Shown here one piece after another: positions 7,853-16,520 of a stretch of DNA of 64,000 nt (the stretch's first letter is position 1; the number at the start of each line of letters is the position of its first letter). The notes beneath the pieces were generated by a model that ran no database searches, had not been told where the DNA came from, and saw only the letters and a program-made list of their open reading frames with translations. Source of the DNA: Alcaligenaceae bacterium (GTDB lineage Bacteria > Pseudomonadota > Gammaproteobacteria > Burkholderiales > Burkholderiaceae_B); NCBI GenBank assembly GCA_013416445.1, contig JACCER010000011.1:85228-149227 (forward strand), written 5' to 3'. The translations under genes and the position numbers were made by a program.

Positions 7853-9229
7853 ATGTCCATCACCCAGACACTCGCTGAGTTCATATTCACGCCATCCGAA
7901 CAATTAGCGGCTCCCGACCTGCGTACCCGTGCCACACGCTATATCGTGGATACCATGGCCGTAACACTCGCGGGCGCTGCTGAACCAGCGCTGCAAACTC
8001 TGGGGCAAGCCATACACCCCTCCAACGATGCGCACTGCGTCACTGTTCCCTGGAGCGCCCAGCGGTATCGCGAAGAAGATGCCTGCCTGCTGCTGGGCAT
8101 GGCCGCGCACATTCTGGACTACGACGATGTCAGCATGCTGGCCGTCTGCCATCCCAGCGCACCGGTCCTGGCGGCCTTGCTGGCGCTGGCGCCCAATACA
8201 CCTACAACAGGCGCAGACTTCATCGATGCCTACATCATCGGCACCGAAGTCATGATACGTTGCGGGCAGGCCATGGGCTTTCGCCATTACGACCTGGGCT
8301 TTCACGCCACCGCCACGCTAGGCTCGCTAGGGGCCTCTGCCGCCTGCGCGCGCCTGCTCAAGCTCAGCCATACCCAGACCTGTCACGCCCTGTCGATCGC
8401 AGCCAGCTCTTCATCAGGCGTACGCAAAAATTTCGGCAGCATGGTCAAGTCATTGCATGCAGGCCAGGCGGCTTCCAGCGGTTTACGCTCAGCACGCCTG
8501 GCGCAAGCCGGCATCCAGGGCGCCAGTGAAGCCCTGGAAGACGGCGGCTGGCTCAAGGCATTTTCAGGCGGAATAACCGACTATTGGCCAGCCAGCCTGG
8601 CGCTGGGCCAGCCTTTCGCCATCAGCGACCCCGGGTTCGAGCAAAAACGCTACCCCTGTTGCTACCTGATGCACAAAATCATCCAGGCCACGCTGGTACT
8701 GCAAAGGCAGCACGGCTTGAGTCTTGAAGGCTTCGAGCGCGCCCAAATTGATATGTGCAAAGGCGGCTCTATTGCCTTGATACACCCTCAGCCACGCAAC
8801 GGCCTGAACGCCAAGTTCAGCGCCCCCTACGCTGTTGTAGGTGCTTTGGCAGATGGCCGCGTAGACCTGGCCAGTTTCCAGGATGACGCCGTGCTGCGCC
8901 CCGCTATCCAGTCGGCCATGGGGGGCGTCTGCGTCATCGAGGACGACGTGGCTCCCGACCATGGCAGCGACCTGGGCAGCGCCGCCGTCACAGTAAACTT
9001 GTTTTACCGCGATGCGCGCAGCTATGCACATACCATCACCGCGTCTCCGGGCTCACCCGCCGACCCGCTGACCAGCACTGATCTGCAAAACAAATGGCGC
9101 GATTGCCTGGCACGCGGTCTGCCCAGCCTGCCCACAGATATCACAGACACATTATTCAACACCGGCCTGCAACTGGACACCCTTCCCAACACCAGCACTT
9201 GGCTCGCTGAATTTCACGACGGCAACTAG
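7853..9229 (+). CDS. MmgE/PrpD family protein
   Basis: A 458-residue member of the MmgE/PrpD family (2-methylcitrate dehydratase, cis-aconitate decarboxylase and relatives). Landmarks: an N-terminal helical domain with RYIVDTMAVTLAGAAEPA, the HILDYDDVSMLAVCHPSAPV segment at about residues 85-105 containing the conserved Asp-Asp and His, GFHATATLGSLGA at about 148-160, and SMVKSLHAGQAASSGLRSA at about 195-213. It starts 12 bases after the hydratase gene. In this setting it probably dehydrates or decarboxylates a C5-C7 di- or tricarboxylic acid. No citrate synthase or acnD gene is adjacent, so the methylcitrate cycle is not implied. Confidence 0.88.
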   Translation: MSITQTLAEFIFTPSEQLAAPDLRTRATRYIVDTMAVTLAGAAEPALQTLGQAIHPSNDAHCVTVPWSAQRYREEDACLLLGMAAHILDYDDVSMLAVCHPSAPVLAALLALAPNTPTTGADFIDAYIIGTEVMIRCGQAMGFRHYDLGFHATATLGSLGASAACARLLKLSHTQTCHALSIAASSSSGVRKNFGSMVKSLHAGQAASSGLRSARLAQAGIQGASEALEDGGWLKAFSGGITDYWPASLALGQPFAISDPGFEQKRYPCCYLMHKIIQATLVLQRQHGLSLEGFERAQIDMCKGGSIALIHPQPRNGLNAKFSAPYAVVGALADGRVDLASFQDDAVLRPAIQSAMGGVCVIEDDVAPDHGSDLGSAAVTVNLFYRDARSYAHTITASPGSPADPLTSTDLQNKWRDCLARGLPSLPTDITDTLFNTGLQLDTLPNTSTWLAEFHDGN

Positions 9230-9257
9230 CTTTACAAAAATACTCACGGAGACCAAC

Positions 9258-10298
9258 ATGAAAACCTATTCACGTCGCAACATGATTATTGCCGGCCTGA
9301 CCACCGGGCTACTGACCATCGCATCATTGCCAACCACTGCCGCTGCAGCCAGCGCCACCATACGCGTAGCCTACAACCTGCCCAAAGACCACGCCACCGG
9401 GCTATATTTTGAAACTCTGGCAAAAGAAATCGAAAAGCTTACGGCAACCACATCGCTGAAGCTTAAAGTACGCACCTTCCCCAACGGGCAGCTTTACAAC
9501 GACACCCAGCTGCCCGACGCCGTCAGCACCGGCGCAGTGGAAATAGGCCAGATGAATATCGGCTTCATGAACGGGCCGGGTACAGAAGCGCTACGCGTCT
9601 GGGGCTTGCCCTTTCTTTACAACTCCTGGGAAGCTCTTTGGGCCACTGAAGACAACCCGGTATTCAAAAATACGTTCAACGAACAGTTTGGCAAGTTCGA
9701 CATGCATATGCTGGGCTGGGTGCAATACGGAACGGTCGAATTCTATGCAAGCAAGCCCATACACTTGCCTGCCGATCTCAAAGGCCTGCGTTTGCGCGCC
9801 TTCGGCGTCGACACCAGCATGCTGATACGCGACCTCGGCGGTTCGCCTGTCAGCCTGAGTTCGCAAGAAATGTATCAAGCGGTGCAACGCGGCACGATAG
9901 ACGGTTTTATTACTGGGCCAACCTCGGTGTACTCACGCAAACTCTTTGAAGTCGCCAAACACGGCACCACCATAGGCGTGAATTATCTGTCATTCATGGC
10001 CACAGCAAATCTCGGCTGGTGGAACAAACTGCCCGCAGACACCCGTGACGCCATCACTGCCGCATCCGATATCGCCCAGACCACCGCTCGCGAACGCGCC
10101 AAAAGCGATGACCAGCGGGCCAAAGAGCTCTTGAAAGAACAAGGTGTGGTCGCCTATGTGCCTACTGCAGCGGAACGCCAGCAATGGGTCGATGCTTCCA
10201 AGGGGCTATACGACGCCTACCGCGAAAAATCAGGAAGCATAGGCGCCGAACTGCTGAAAATCGCAGAGGCGGCCAACAAGAAGTACGCGGCTCAATAA
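9258..10298 (+). CDS. TRAP transporter substrate-binding protein (DctP-type)
   Basis: A 346-residue periplasmic binding protein. The N-terminus has a signal peptide (residues 1-30) with an SRR motif and hydrophobic core IIAGLTTGLLTIASL ending in an AAAAS-type cleavage site; the double arginine could mean Tat export but Sec is equally possible. The mature part shows the DctP fold signatures: IRVAYNLPKDHATGLYF, LKVRTFPNGQLYNDTQLPDAVSTGAVEIGQ, then LKGLRLRAFG, where an arginine normally clamps the substrate carboxylate, and QRGTIDGFITG. It delivers an organic acid to the DctQM permease encoded next. Position in the operon suggests that the ligand is the substrate of the CoA-transferase pathway. 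Confidence 0.92.
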   Translation: MKTYSRRNMIIAGLTTGLLTIASLPTTAAAASATIRVAYNLPKDHATGLYFETLAKEIEKLTATTSLKLKVRTFPNGQLYNDTQLPDAVSTGAVEIGQMNIGFMNGPGTEALRVWGLPFLYNSWEALWATEDNPVFKNTFNEQFGKFDMHMLGWVQYGTVEFYASKPIHLPADLKGLRLRAFGVDTSMLIRDLGGSPVSLSSQEMYQAVQRGTIDGFITGPTSVYSRKLFEVAKHGTTIGVNYLSFMATANLGWWNKLPADTRDAITAASDIAQTTARERAKSDDQRAKELLKEQGVVAYVPTAAERQQWVDASKGLYDAYREKSGSIGAELLKIAEAANKKYAAQ

Positions 10299-10321
10299 CA
10301 ACCGCAGCACAGGAGACAAAC

Positions 10322-10807
10322 ATGGGCAAAATCGCCAAAACAACAGCCTGCATCAATAAAGCCGTAACGGGGCTGGGTATCGTTGCATTGGCGCTACTGC
10401 CGTTGATCGTGTTTTATGATGTTACCGCGCGTTATCTGTTCAACGCGCCCACGATCTGGGCAACAGAAATATCCATCTACCTGCTGCAACTGCTGGTATT
10501 TTTGCCCATGGGCCTGCTGCTCAGTGAAAATGCACACATACGCTCCACCCTGCTGACCGACAAGCTGCCGCCCGGTATTCGTCATATTCTGCACCTGTTA
10601 TCACTGGTTCTGGTTGCCCTGCTGGCCGGCTGTATTACCTGGCTGGGCTGGAAACTGACCGCGCACTCATGGAATTATTCTCAAGTATCGGCCACCCTGC
10701 TGGCCATACCTTTATGGATACCTAATGCACTTATCCCATTGGGTGGCCTCCTATTGCTTGTCAGCGCCCTCGGAGGCCTGATCGACCCGAATTCCAAGCA
10801 TCAATAA
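10322..10807 (+). CDS. TRAP transporter small permease (DctQ-type)
   Basis: A 161-residue inner-membrane protein with four predicted helices (about residues 15-38, 50-68, 88-112 and 128-150). The small TRAP permease pattern is clear: VFYDVTARYLFNAPTIWATEISIYLLQLLVFL. The ATG at 10322 is chosen because AGGAGA lies just before it and because the upstream in-frame extension would overlap the binding-protein gene. It forms the membrane complex with the large permease downstream and works with the binding protein upstream, using an ion gradient. Confidence 0.9.
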   Translation: MGKIAKTTACINKAVTGLGIVALALLPLIVFYDVTARYLFNAPTIWATEISIYLLQLLVFLPMGLLLSENAHIRSTLLTDKLPPGIRHILHLLSLVLVALLAGCITWLGWKLTAHSWNYSQVSATLLAIPLWIPNALIPLGGLLLLVSALGGLIDPNSKHQ

Positions 10808-10830
10808 TTCATCGCCGAAGGATTGCGAAC

Positions 10831-12108
10831 ATGGACTTTTTCACCATCGGCGTACTGCTGTTCACGCTTTTGTTTCTACTGTTGCTGGGCATACCGGTAG
10901 GCTTTGCTCTGGGGTTGGCGGGCGTCGCTTCCATTCTTACGATTGGGCCGACTTTCCTGATACAAATTCCACTGACCATCATTAAGTCTTTTTCCGATGT
11001 TGTCCTGATCGCCATTCCGCTTTTCATACTCATGGGGGAAATCCTGTATCGCGGCAAAGTCGGCCACCAACTGTTTGACACCGCCAACGCCTGGCTGGGC
11101 CGACTACGCGGCGGCACCGGGATGTCGGCTGTATTTGCATTTACTTTTTTTGCCGCCATCGTGGGTTCAAGCATGGCATCCGTCCTGACAATCGGCAAAA
11201 TCGCCATCCCCGAAATGGAACAGAAAGGCTATAGCAAGCAGCTTACTTATGGTCTGACTGCGGTAGGGGGATCGTTGGGGATTCTTATCCCTCCCAGCAT
11301 CCCTCTAATCATCTACGCCTCGCTCACCGATGTATCCCCCGGCCAGGTTTTTATCGCCGGCTTCCTGCCTGGTTTTCTTATTGCCGCTTTGCTGGCGGCC
11401 TGGGTTAGCTGGGCTGCCCCGAAAACCAGCGACCTCCCCCAATTCAGCCTGAAGAAGGCAGGCTGCGCCACACTGCGCTCCATCCCTGACTTGCTGTTGC
11501 CCATCGTTATCCTGGGAGGAATCTATGCAGGCATCTATACCCCAACCGAAGCCGCCGCCATCGGCGTCATTTATGCGTTGATACTTACCATGCTGGTGCG
11601 GCGCACGATTTCTTTTCGCGACCTGCCCACCGTATTGAGCGATTCCCTGAAAAGCAATGCCATGCTGCTCACTATCGTTTTGGGGGCCTTGATATTCGGC
11701 TCGGCCTTGACCCTGATCGGCCTGCCGCAGATGCTGGCTGAAGCCACCCAGGAAGCTGCCATGCCGCAATGGGCCATTATGCTGCTATTTGCCGCGATCT
11801 GGCTGGTTATGGGCTGCTTCCTAGAGGTAATTTCCATTATCCTGATTACCGTGCCCGTTTTCTTTCCCATCGCGGAAGCCGCCGGCATAAACCCTATCTG
11901 GTTTGGCATTTTCATGGTGATCAACATGGAAATGTCAGTCATTACACCGCCAGTGGGTATGAATCTTTTTGCGATCAAGTCCATACTCCCAAATGAACCC
12001 CTGAGCACCATCACACACGCGGCGCTGCCCTCTTTAATTGTCTTGTTGCTGGGGCTGATTGCCTTGTGGTTCTTTCCTGGTCTTGCCCTGTATTTGGTTC
12101 AAAATTAG
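10831..12108 (+). CDS. TRAP transporter large permease (DctM-type)
   Basis: A 425-residue inner-membrane protein with roughly 12 hydrophobic segments, the transport-competent subunit of a tripartite ATP-independent transporter. Family landmarks: LLLLGIPVGFALGLAG at the N-terminus, IPLFILMGEILYRGKVG, GGTGMSAVFAFTFFAAIVGSS, LGILIPPSIPLIIYA, GIYAGIYTPTEAAAIGV and MSVITPPVGMNLFAIKSI. Length is normal for DctM. It is the last gene of the GntR-led operon, 23 bases after the small permease. No terminator with a U-tract is obvious downstream. Confidence 0.92.
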   Translation: MDFFTIGVLLFTLLFLLLLGIPVGFALGLAGVASILTIGPTFLIQIPLTIIKSFSDVVLIAIPLFILMGEILYRGKVGHQLFDTANAWLGRLRGGTGMSAVFAFTFFAAIVGSSMASVLTIGKIAIPEMEQKGYSKQLTYGLTAVGGSLGILIPPSIPLIIYASLTDVSPGQVFIAGFLPGFLIAALLAAWVSWAAPKTSDLPQFSLKKAGCATLRSIPDLLLPIVILGGIYAGIYTPTEAAAIGVIYALILTMLVRRTISFRDLPTVLSDSLKSNAMLLTIVLGALIFGSALTLIGLPQMLAEATQEAAMPQWAIMLLFAAIWLVMGCFLEVISIILITVPVFFPIAEAAGINPIWFGIFMVINMEMSVITPPVGMNLFAIKSILPNEPLSTITHAALPSLIVLLLGLIALWFFPGLALYLVQN

Positions 12109-12305
12109 CAGCCTAATCCGACAAAACGCTTGTGGCGAAAATGCCTGGAGCCTATGCGGCTAAGGTGATTTGACGACGCTGTCGGTTTTTGGCGGCGTTG
12201 TCCGGTGTGGCTGATCTCACCTGAACCAGACGCTACATGCCAAACACAAACCCCCTTACTCCGTCTATCATAGAGGGCATCATCAACATAGTCGGGAGGC
12301 TAAAT

Positions 12306-12749
12306 ATGTATAAACGTATTCTGGTTGCTACAGACGGTTCCGAGCTTTCTGCCAAAGCCGTAGACAGCGCAATGAATTTCGCCAAACTGGCCAGCGCAGA
12401 ACTGGTTGTGCTTAACGTCATTGCGCCTACCGCCGTCAGCTATTGGGACGGCACTTCACGTGCCCAAATGCAAGAAACCACCGACACCAGCGACATCCAC
12501 ACTGAAGCAGGCCGCAGCATCGTGCATGCCGTCAAAATAGAAGCCGAGCGTCAAGGCATCAATACCCAGGCCATTACCATCAAGTCGGAACTCGTCGCCG
12601 AAAACATCATTTCAGCCGCCGAACAATACGAATGCGATCTCATCGTCATGGCGTCTCATGGGCGCCGCGGCATCAACCGTATCCTGCTCGGCAACGAAAC
12701 CATGAACGTGCTGACCCATTCCAAAATCCCCGTCCTGGTATTGCGCTGA
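12306..12749 (+). CDS. Universal stress protein (UspA family)
   Basis: A 147-residue single-domain cytoplasmic protein. It opens with YKRILVATDGSELSAKAVDSAMNFAK, the usual first strand and loop, and ends with VMASHGRRGINRILLGNETMNVLTHSKIPVLVLR, which carries the G-x2-G-x6-G ATP-binding loop typical of nucleotide-binding Usp proteins. The ATG at 12306 is preferred over an upstream in-frame ATG at 12237 because GGGAGG lies directly before it and the homology begins there. It is followed six bases later by a P-loop protein gene, likely in the same transcript. Confidence 0.92.
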   Translation: MYKRILVATDGSELSAKAVDSAMNFAKLASAELVVLNVIAPTAVSYWDGTSRAQMQETTDTSDIHTEAGRSIVHAVKIEAERQGINTQAITIKSELVAENIISAAEQYECDLIVMASHGRRGINRILLGNETMNVLTHSKIPVLVLR

Positions 12750-12755
12750 CAATAA

Positions 12756-13337
12756 ATGAGCAGCCCCACCGCTCTTTTCGTCCTGGGCCATGCCGGGACC
12801 GGCAAGTCGTTTCTTACCGACCACTTCGTCAGGCAGCAGCATGCCCAGGCCCGCGCCTGGTGCATACTGGACAAAGACGTGGTCAGCGAACACTGGTCGG
12901 GCCCGCTGCTCGAGGCGCTGGGGCAAGACCCCAACGACCGGGACAGCCCCTTGTTCAAAGAAAAAGTGCGCGATCTTGAATATGCAAGCACGCTGCGCAT
13001 TGGCAAAGACCAGCTCGAACTTGGCCTGAACGTAGTATTCCCTGGGCCCTGGAGCCGCGAACTGGCCTCATCAGCGCTATTTTCAACACAGGCGCTGGGC
13101 TTGCCTGGCACTACCCGACTACGCCATGTCTGGCTGGAACTGCCAATAGCCGTTCGCAAAGCGCGCATCTTGCTTCGCGCCGACCCGCGCGACCAATGGA
13201 AACTTGATTTCTGGGAACACTATGCTGGCGCCCTGAAACGCCCCACCGCCGTAGAAGACGGGCGTGTTCCAGTACTGGACGCCAGCCTGCCTCTGGCCGA
13301 GCAGCTAGAAATCGTTGGTCGGATCACGCTGCGCTAA
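12756..13337 (+). CDS. P-loop ATPase/kinase-like protein (AAA family)
   Basis: A 193-residue soluble protein beginning with FVLGHAGTGKSFLTDHF, a Walker A motif at residues about 9-18. Further features are the ILDKDVVSEHWSG segment (about 36-48) and ELPIAVRKARILLRADPRDQWKLDFW (about 128-153), where small-molecule kinases have their lid arginines. Size and layout resemble zeta-toxin/gluconate-kinase-like P-loop kinases, but the substrate is not recognisable. It lies six bases after the universal stress gene without a convincing ribosome site, so coupling is likely. Its stop codon (13335-13337) falls inside an intergenic repeat arm (see 13334-13379). Confidence 0.75.
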   Translation: MSSPTALFVLGHAGTGKSFLTDHFVRQQHAQARAWCILDKDVVSEHWSGPLLEALGQDPNDRDSPLFKEKVRDLEYASTLRIGKDQLELGLNVVFPGPWSRELASSALFSTQALGLPGTTRLRHVWLELPIAVRKARILLRADPRDQWKLDFWEHYAGALKRPTAVEDGRVPVLDASLPLAEQLEIVGRITLR

Positions 13338-13379
13338 TCCGACCTACATTTCATGGTCGGGATTCGTAGGTCGGATTAG
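13334..13379. repeat. GTCGGATTA/TAATCCGAC inverted repeat element
   Basis: CTAATCCGACCTAC at 13334-13347 is the exact reverse complement of GTAGGTCGGATTAG at 13366-13379, an 18-base loop apart. The TAA inside the left arm is the stop codon of the P-loop gene. Further TAATCCGA cores follow up to about 13440. Other copies are at 19887, 25230, 44644, 58464 and, degenerate, near 24850, 43607, 47258 and 47858. Confidence 0.8.
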
Positions 13380-13447
13380 GACAAAGCCCGTAATCCGATA
13401 AATAACGCCAGAATCACGCGGTGACGCGTAATCCGACGACAAGAGAG

Positions 13448-13765
13448 CTATCCAGCCTTCTTGGTGTACGCGCTGCACCAACCGTCTTTAGACACCAGTT
13501 TTCCATTAAAGATCGGACAGGGCCCGAAGGCTTCACCCGCCTTGCCTTGATAAAGCTGGCAATTGGAACAGTCTTCGCCTGCTACGAACTTAGGCTGTTT
13601 GGCCTTGTCGACTTTGGCGGCATCGTGTACATAGCCCAGCGCTTGCGCTGTGGGATCACTTTCTTCGAGCTTGGCTGCATCAGCCGCCAGCGCCTGGCGC
13701 GTTAGCGCTACTGATGAGGCCACACCCAGGCTGGTAATTAAAAAACTGCGTCGCGACGATTTCAT
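13448..13765 (-). CDS. High-potential iron-sulfur protein (HiPIP)
   Basis: A 105-residue exported electron carrier binding one [4Fe-4S] cluster. The N-terminus SSRRSFLITSLGVASSVALT is a Tat signal ending near AALA-type residues at about 28. The mature part has the four cluster cysteines in HiPIP spacing (C-x2-C within EDCSNCQLY, then C in FGPCPIF, then C in DGWCSAY) and the conserved ALGYVHDA segment. HiPIPs shuttle electrons in the periplasm between cytochrome bc1 and terminal oxidases or other partners. AGGAG precedes the ATG. It is monocistronic and convergent with the P-loop gene. Confidence 0.95.
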   Translation of the reverse strand: MKSSRRSFLITSLGVASSVALTRQALAADAAKLEESDPTAQALGYVHDAAKVDKAKQPKFVAGEDCSNCQLYQGKAGEAFGPCPIFNGKLVSKDGWCSAYTKKAG

Positions 13766-14082
13766 TGTTGACTCCTGATTTGATTAACGCTGATTAAACG
13801 GCAAGGTGCTGCGCCGAATGCTGCTGCGTTTCGTCGTCGGGTTGGGCAGGCGGAACGCCAAGATGTTCTCAGGCAAATGTACTGCAACGTTGCCGTTAAC
13901 TGTATTGCTGTGCCAAACCCGTGTCAATGCAGCGTTTGCCCGATTCAGGCGATATTGGGTATTGCTGGATGCCAATCCGGCCTACATTGAGTGCCAATAC
14001 CAACACCGCACACACTGATTCGTTAAAATCCGCTAATCTGGCACTTATTGCCTATTTTCCATTACATGCCAAAGGTTGCTGG
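13766..14082. other. Gene-free stretch between divergent HiPIP and MFS genes
   Basis: About 317 bases without a supportable gene. It must hold both promoters. An imperfect inverted pair GGTATTG/CCAATACC spans roughly 13957-14001. I see no RNA gene. An in-frame extension of the MFS gene up to 13921 lacks a ribosome site and family similarity. Confidence 0.5.
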
Positions 14083-15711
14083 ATGCCCCAAAGAGCTTCA
14101 CCCCTAGAGCCCTTCAAACACCCAACCTTCCGCGCGCTCTGGACGGCAACACTGGCATCCAATCTGGGCGGCCTGATCCAAACCGTTGGCGCTGGCTGGA
14201 TGATGACCACCATCTCTGACTCCAACGATATGGTTGCCTTGGTGCAGGCGGCAACCACGCTGCCCATCATGATTTTCTCATTGGCCGCTGGCGCGCTGGC
14301 CGACAGCTTCGATCGGCGCAACATCATGCTGACTGCACAAATCGTGATGATGCTGGTCTCGGCCGGCCTGGCCATCTTTGCCTTCACCGGGCTGCTTACG
14401 CCCTGGTTGCTGCTGGCCTTCACGTTCTTTATTGGGTGTGGCACCGCCCTGCATAATCCCTCGTGGCAGGCATCAATGGGCGATATCGTCCCGCGTGAAG
14501 ACCTTCCCGCGGCGGTCACACTAAACGGCGTCAGCTACAACCTGATGCGCAGCCTGGGTCCCGCCATAGGCGGCATCATCGTTGCCCTGGCCGGCGCGGC
14601 GCTGGCATTCGCCCTGAATGCCGTCAGCTATATTGCCCTGATCATCGCGCTCGTGCGCTGGAAGCCGCAGCGCGCGCCGCGCGGTCTCCCCCGCGAAGCC
14701 TTCGGCAGCGCGATCTCGGCGGGCCTGCGTTATATCGCCATGTCGCCCAATTTATTAAAGGTGTTGTTCCGCGGCTTGGTCTTTGGGATGGCCGGAATTT
14801 CAGTCCTGGCTCTGTTGCCTGTAGTCGCACGCGACCTGGTCCAGGGTGGCGCCTTTACCTATGGCATTTTGCTTGGCAGCTTCGGGGTGGGCGCCATCCT
14901 GGGGGCGCTGGTTAATCCGCGGCTACGCGAAAGCTGGCACAACGAAACCATAGTCCGCGCCGCCTTTCTGGGCTTTGCCTTTAGCGCCATCGTGCTGGCG
15001 TTAAGCCGCGACATGTGGCTTAGCTGCCTGGCCCTATTGCCGGCTGGCGCATGCTGGGTGGTGACGCTATCGCTATTCAACGTAACCGTGCAGCTTTCCA
15101 CCCCGCGCTGGGTAGTTGGGCGTGCACTCTCGTTATATCAAACCGCTACCTTCGGGGGCATGGCTGCTGGCAGTTGGATCTGGGGCTTGACAGCCGATGG
15201 TTATGGCCCTGAGCAGGCGCTGATCGCTTCAGGCGTAGTGCTTGTACTAGGTGCATTGGTCGGGCTACGCGTGCCCTTGCCCGAATTTGGAACCCTGAAC
15301 CTCGACCCCCTGGACAGTTTCAATGAACCCACCCTGCGCCTCGACCTGCGCTCGCGCAGCGGCCCCATCATGGTCATGGTGGACTATGAAATTGCCCAGC
15401 AAGACGTACACACCTTCCTGGCCGTCATGACCCGTCGGCGTCGCATACGCATTCGCGACGGCGCTCGTCAGTGGGCCCTGCTGCGCGACCTTGAAAGCCC
15501 TAATGTCTGGACCGAAACCTACCATGTCGCCACATGGGTAGAGTACGTGCGCCACAACCAGCGGCGCACCCATGCCGACGCTGAAGTCTCAGACAAATTG
15601 CGGGCGCTGCATCGTGGCGACCAACCCCCACGCGTGCATCGCATGATAGAACGCCAAACCGTCCCCATACGCGACGATATGCCGCTCAAGGAGCAGGTGG
15701 AAATACATTGA
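14083..15711 (+). CDS. MFS exporter with C-terminal cytoplasmic domain (EntS/DUF894-like)
   Basis: A 542-residue major-facilitator protein. The first 400 residues hold about 12 hydrophobic helices, with the family signature LADSFDRRNIMLTAQIVMM between helices 2 and 3 and AVTLNGVSYNLMRSLGPAIGG near helix 5, typical of the EntS-like branch that exports siderophores and drugs. After about residue 410 comes a soluble tail of about 130 residues (VDYEIAQQDVHTFLAVM, then an arginine-rich stretch and ETYHVATWVEYVRH) that resembles a small ferredoxin-like monooxygenase fold. The ATG at 14083 is chosen because homology begins there. The gene is convergent with the TerB-like gene, eight bases apart. The substrate is unknown. 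Confidence 0.85.
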   Translation: MPQRASPLEPFKHPTFRALWTATLASNLGGLIQTVGAGWMMTTISDSNDMVALVQAATTLPIMIFSLAAGALADSFDRRNIMLTAQIVMMLVSAGLAIFAFTGLLTPWLLLAFTFFIGCGTALHNPSWQASMGDIVPREDLPAAVTLNGVSYNLMRSLGPAIGGIIVALAGAALAFALNAVSYIALIIALVRWKPQRAPRGLPREAFGSAISAGLRYIAMSPNLLKVLFRGLVFGMAGISVLALLPVVARDLVQGGAFTYGILLGSFGVGAILGALVNPRLRESWHNETIVRAAFLGFAFSAIVLALSRDMWLSCLALLPAGACWVVTLSLFNVTVQLSTPRWVVGRALSLYQTATFGGMAAGSWIWGLTADGYGPEQALIASGVVLVLGALVGLRVPLPEFGTLNLDPLDSFNEPTLRLDLRSRSGPIMVMVDYEIAQQDVHTFLAVMTRRRRIRIRDGARQWALLRDLESPNVWTETYHVATWVEYVRHNQRRTHADAEVSDKLRALHRGDQPPRVHRMIERQTVPIRDDMPLKEQVEIH

Positions 15712-15719
15712 CCACCTAC

Positions 15720-16382
15720 CTACCCCAGTTGTTTAAGCCTGGACTCAAGCTCTGTCTTCAGGGAAGGATCCAGCTTCAGCTTGCTTGCAAGTTCGTCCAG
15801 GTAGGCGCGCTCCATGAAGCTTTCTTCATCGACCACCAGCACACTAGCCAAATATACCCCTGCAGCAGTTTCAGGCGTAGTTGCCAAAGCGGCGATCTGC
15901 GCTGGATCGGCAGGCTTTTGAAGCTCGGCTTCAAACCATGCCCGCGCTGAAGGGTCATTGGACAATTTGATGAGTTCATCATCGATAAGCTGCTTTTCTT
16001 CGGCGCCAATATGCCCATCGGCCTTTGCCGCCGCAATCATGGCCGCCAAGATCACCTTGCTGTACTGTTCGGTGCCAGACGATGACAGGCCAAGAGCCGG
16101 TTGTACCGCAACCGCTTGCTGTGCAGCGGGCGCCTGCTTGCTTTGCCAGTCTTGGTAGGCTTTTAACGCCAGCGCCCCCAAGGCGGCCGCACCACCGTAT
16201 GCACCTACCTTGCCACCCATTTTACGGAATTTCTTGTTGCCTAACAGCAGACCCAGTACGCCGCCTGCAATAGCACCGCCCCCGAACCCACCTAGCTTGG
16301 AATCGCCCACTTTGGAGCTGGCTGACTGGGCCAGGCCTTGGCCCGACTGGAGCAGTTGTTGCAAAAGCTGTTGTACCGACAT
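15720..16382 (-). CDS. DUF533/TerB-like protein
   Basis: A 220-residue protein. The N-terminal 75 residues are rich in Gln and Gly and include GGGAIAGGVLGLLLG, a possible membrane-associating glycine-rich helix, followed by an alanine-rich helix. From about residue 105 to the end runs a TerB-like helical domain (YSKVILAAMIAAAKADGHIGAEEKQLIDDEL is the usual acidic first pair of helices). Such proteins are related to tellurite-resistance TerB, but tellurite function is not demonstrated for this branch, which resembles the inner-membrane YebE group. It stands alone on the minus strand. Confidence 0.85.
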   Translation of the reverse strand: MSVQQLLQQLLQSGQGLAQSASSKVGDSKLGGFGGGAIAGGVLGLLLGNKKFRKMGGKVGAYGGAAALGALALKAYQDWQSKQAPAAQQAVAVQPALGLSSSGTEQYSKVILAAMIAAAKADGHIGAEEKQLIDDELIKLSNDPSARAWFEAELQKPADPAQIAALATTPETAAGVYLASVLVVDEESFMERAYLDELASKLKLDPSLKTELESRLKQLG

Positions 16383-16520
16383 AGTTGGCTTACCTATAAA
16401 ATGAATAAGAAAAATTTAAGACCTGTTACCAAAGACAAAGTTCAAACGAGCAAATGCGATGGCGTCGGCGCTCATAGATCAAGCGTTTTCCGCATCGACC
16501 TGACATAGCCATGGCCTTCT

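Noticed and set aside
10184..10321. Longer N-terminus for the small TRAP permease
   Set aside because: Would overlap the binding-protein gene out of frame and lacks homology; AGGAGA and homology favour 10322.
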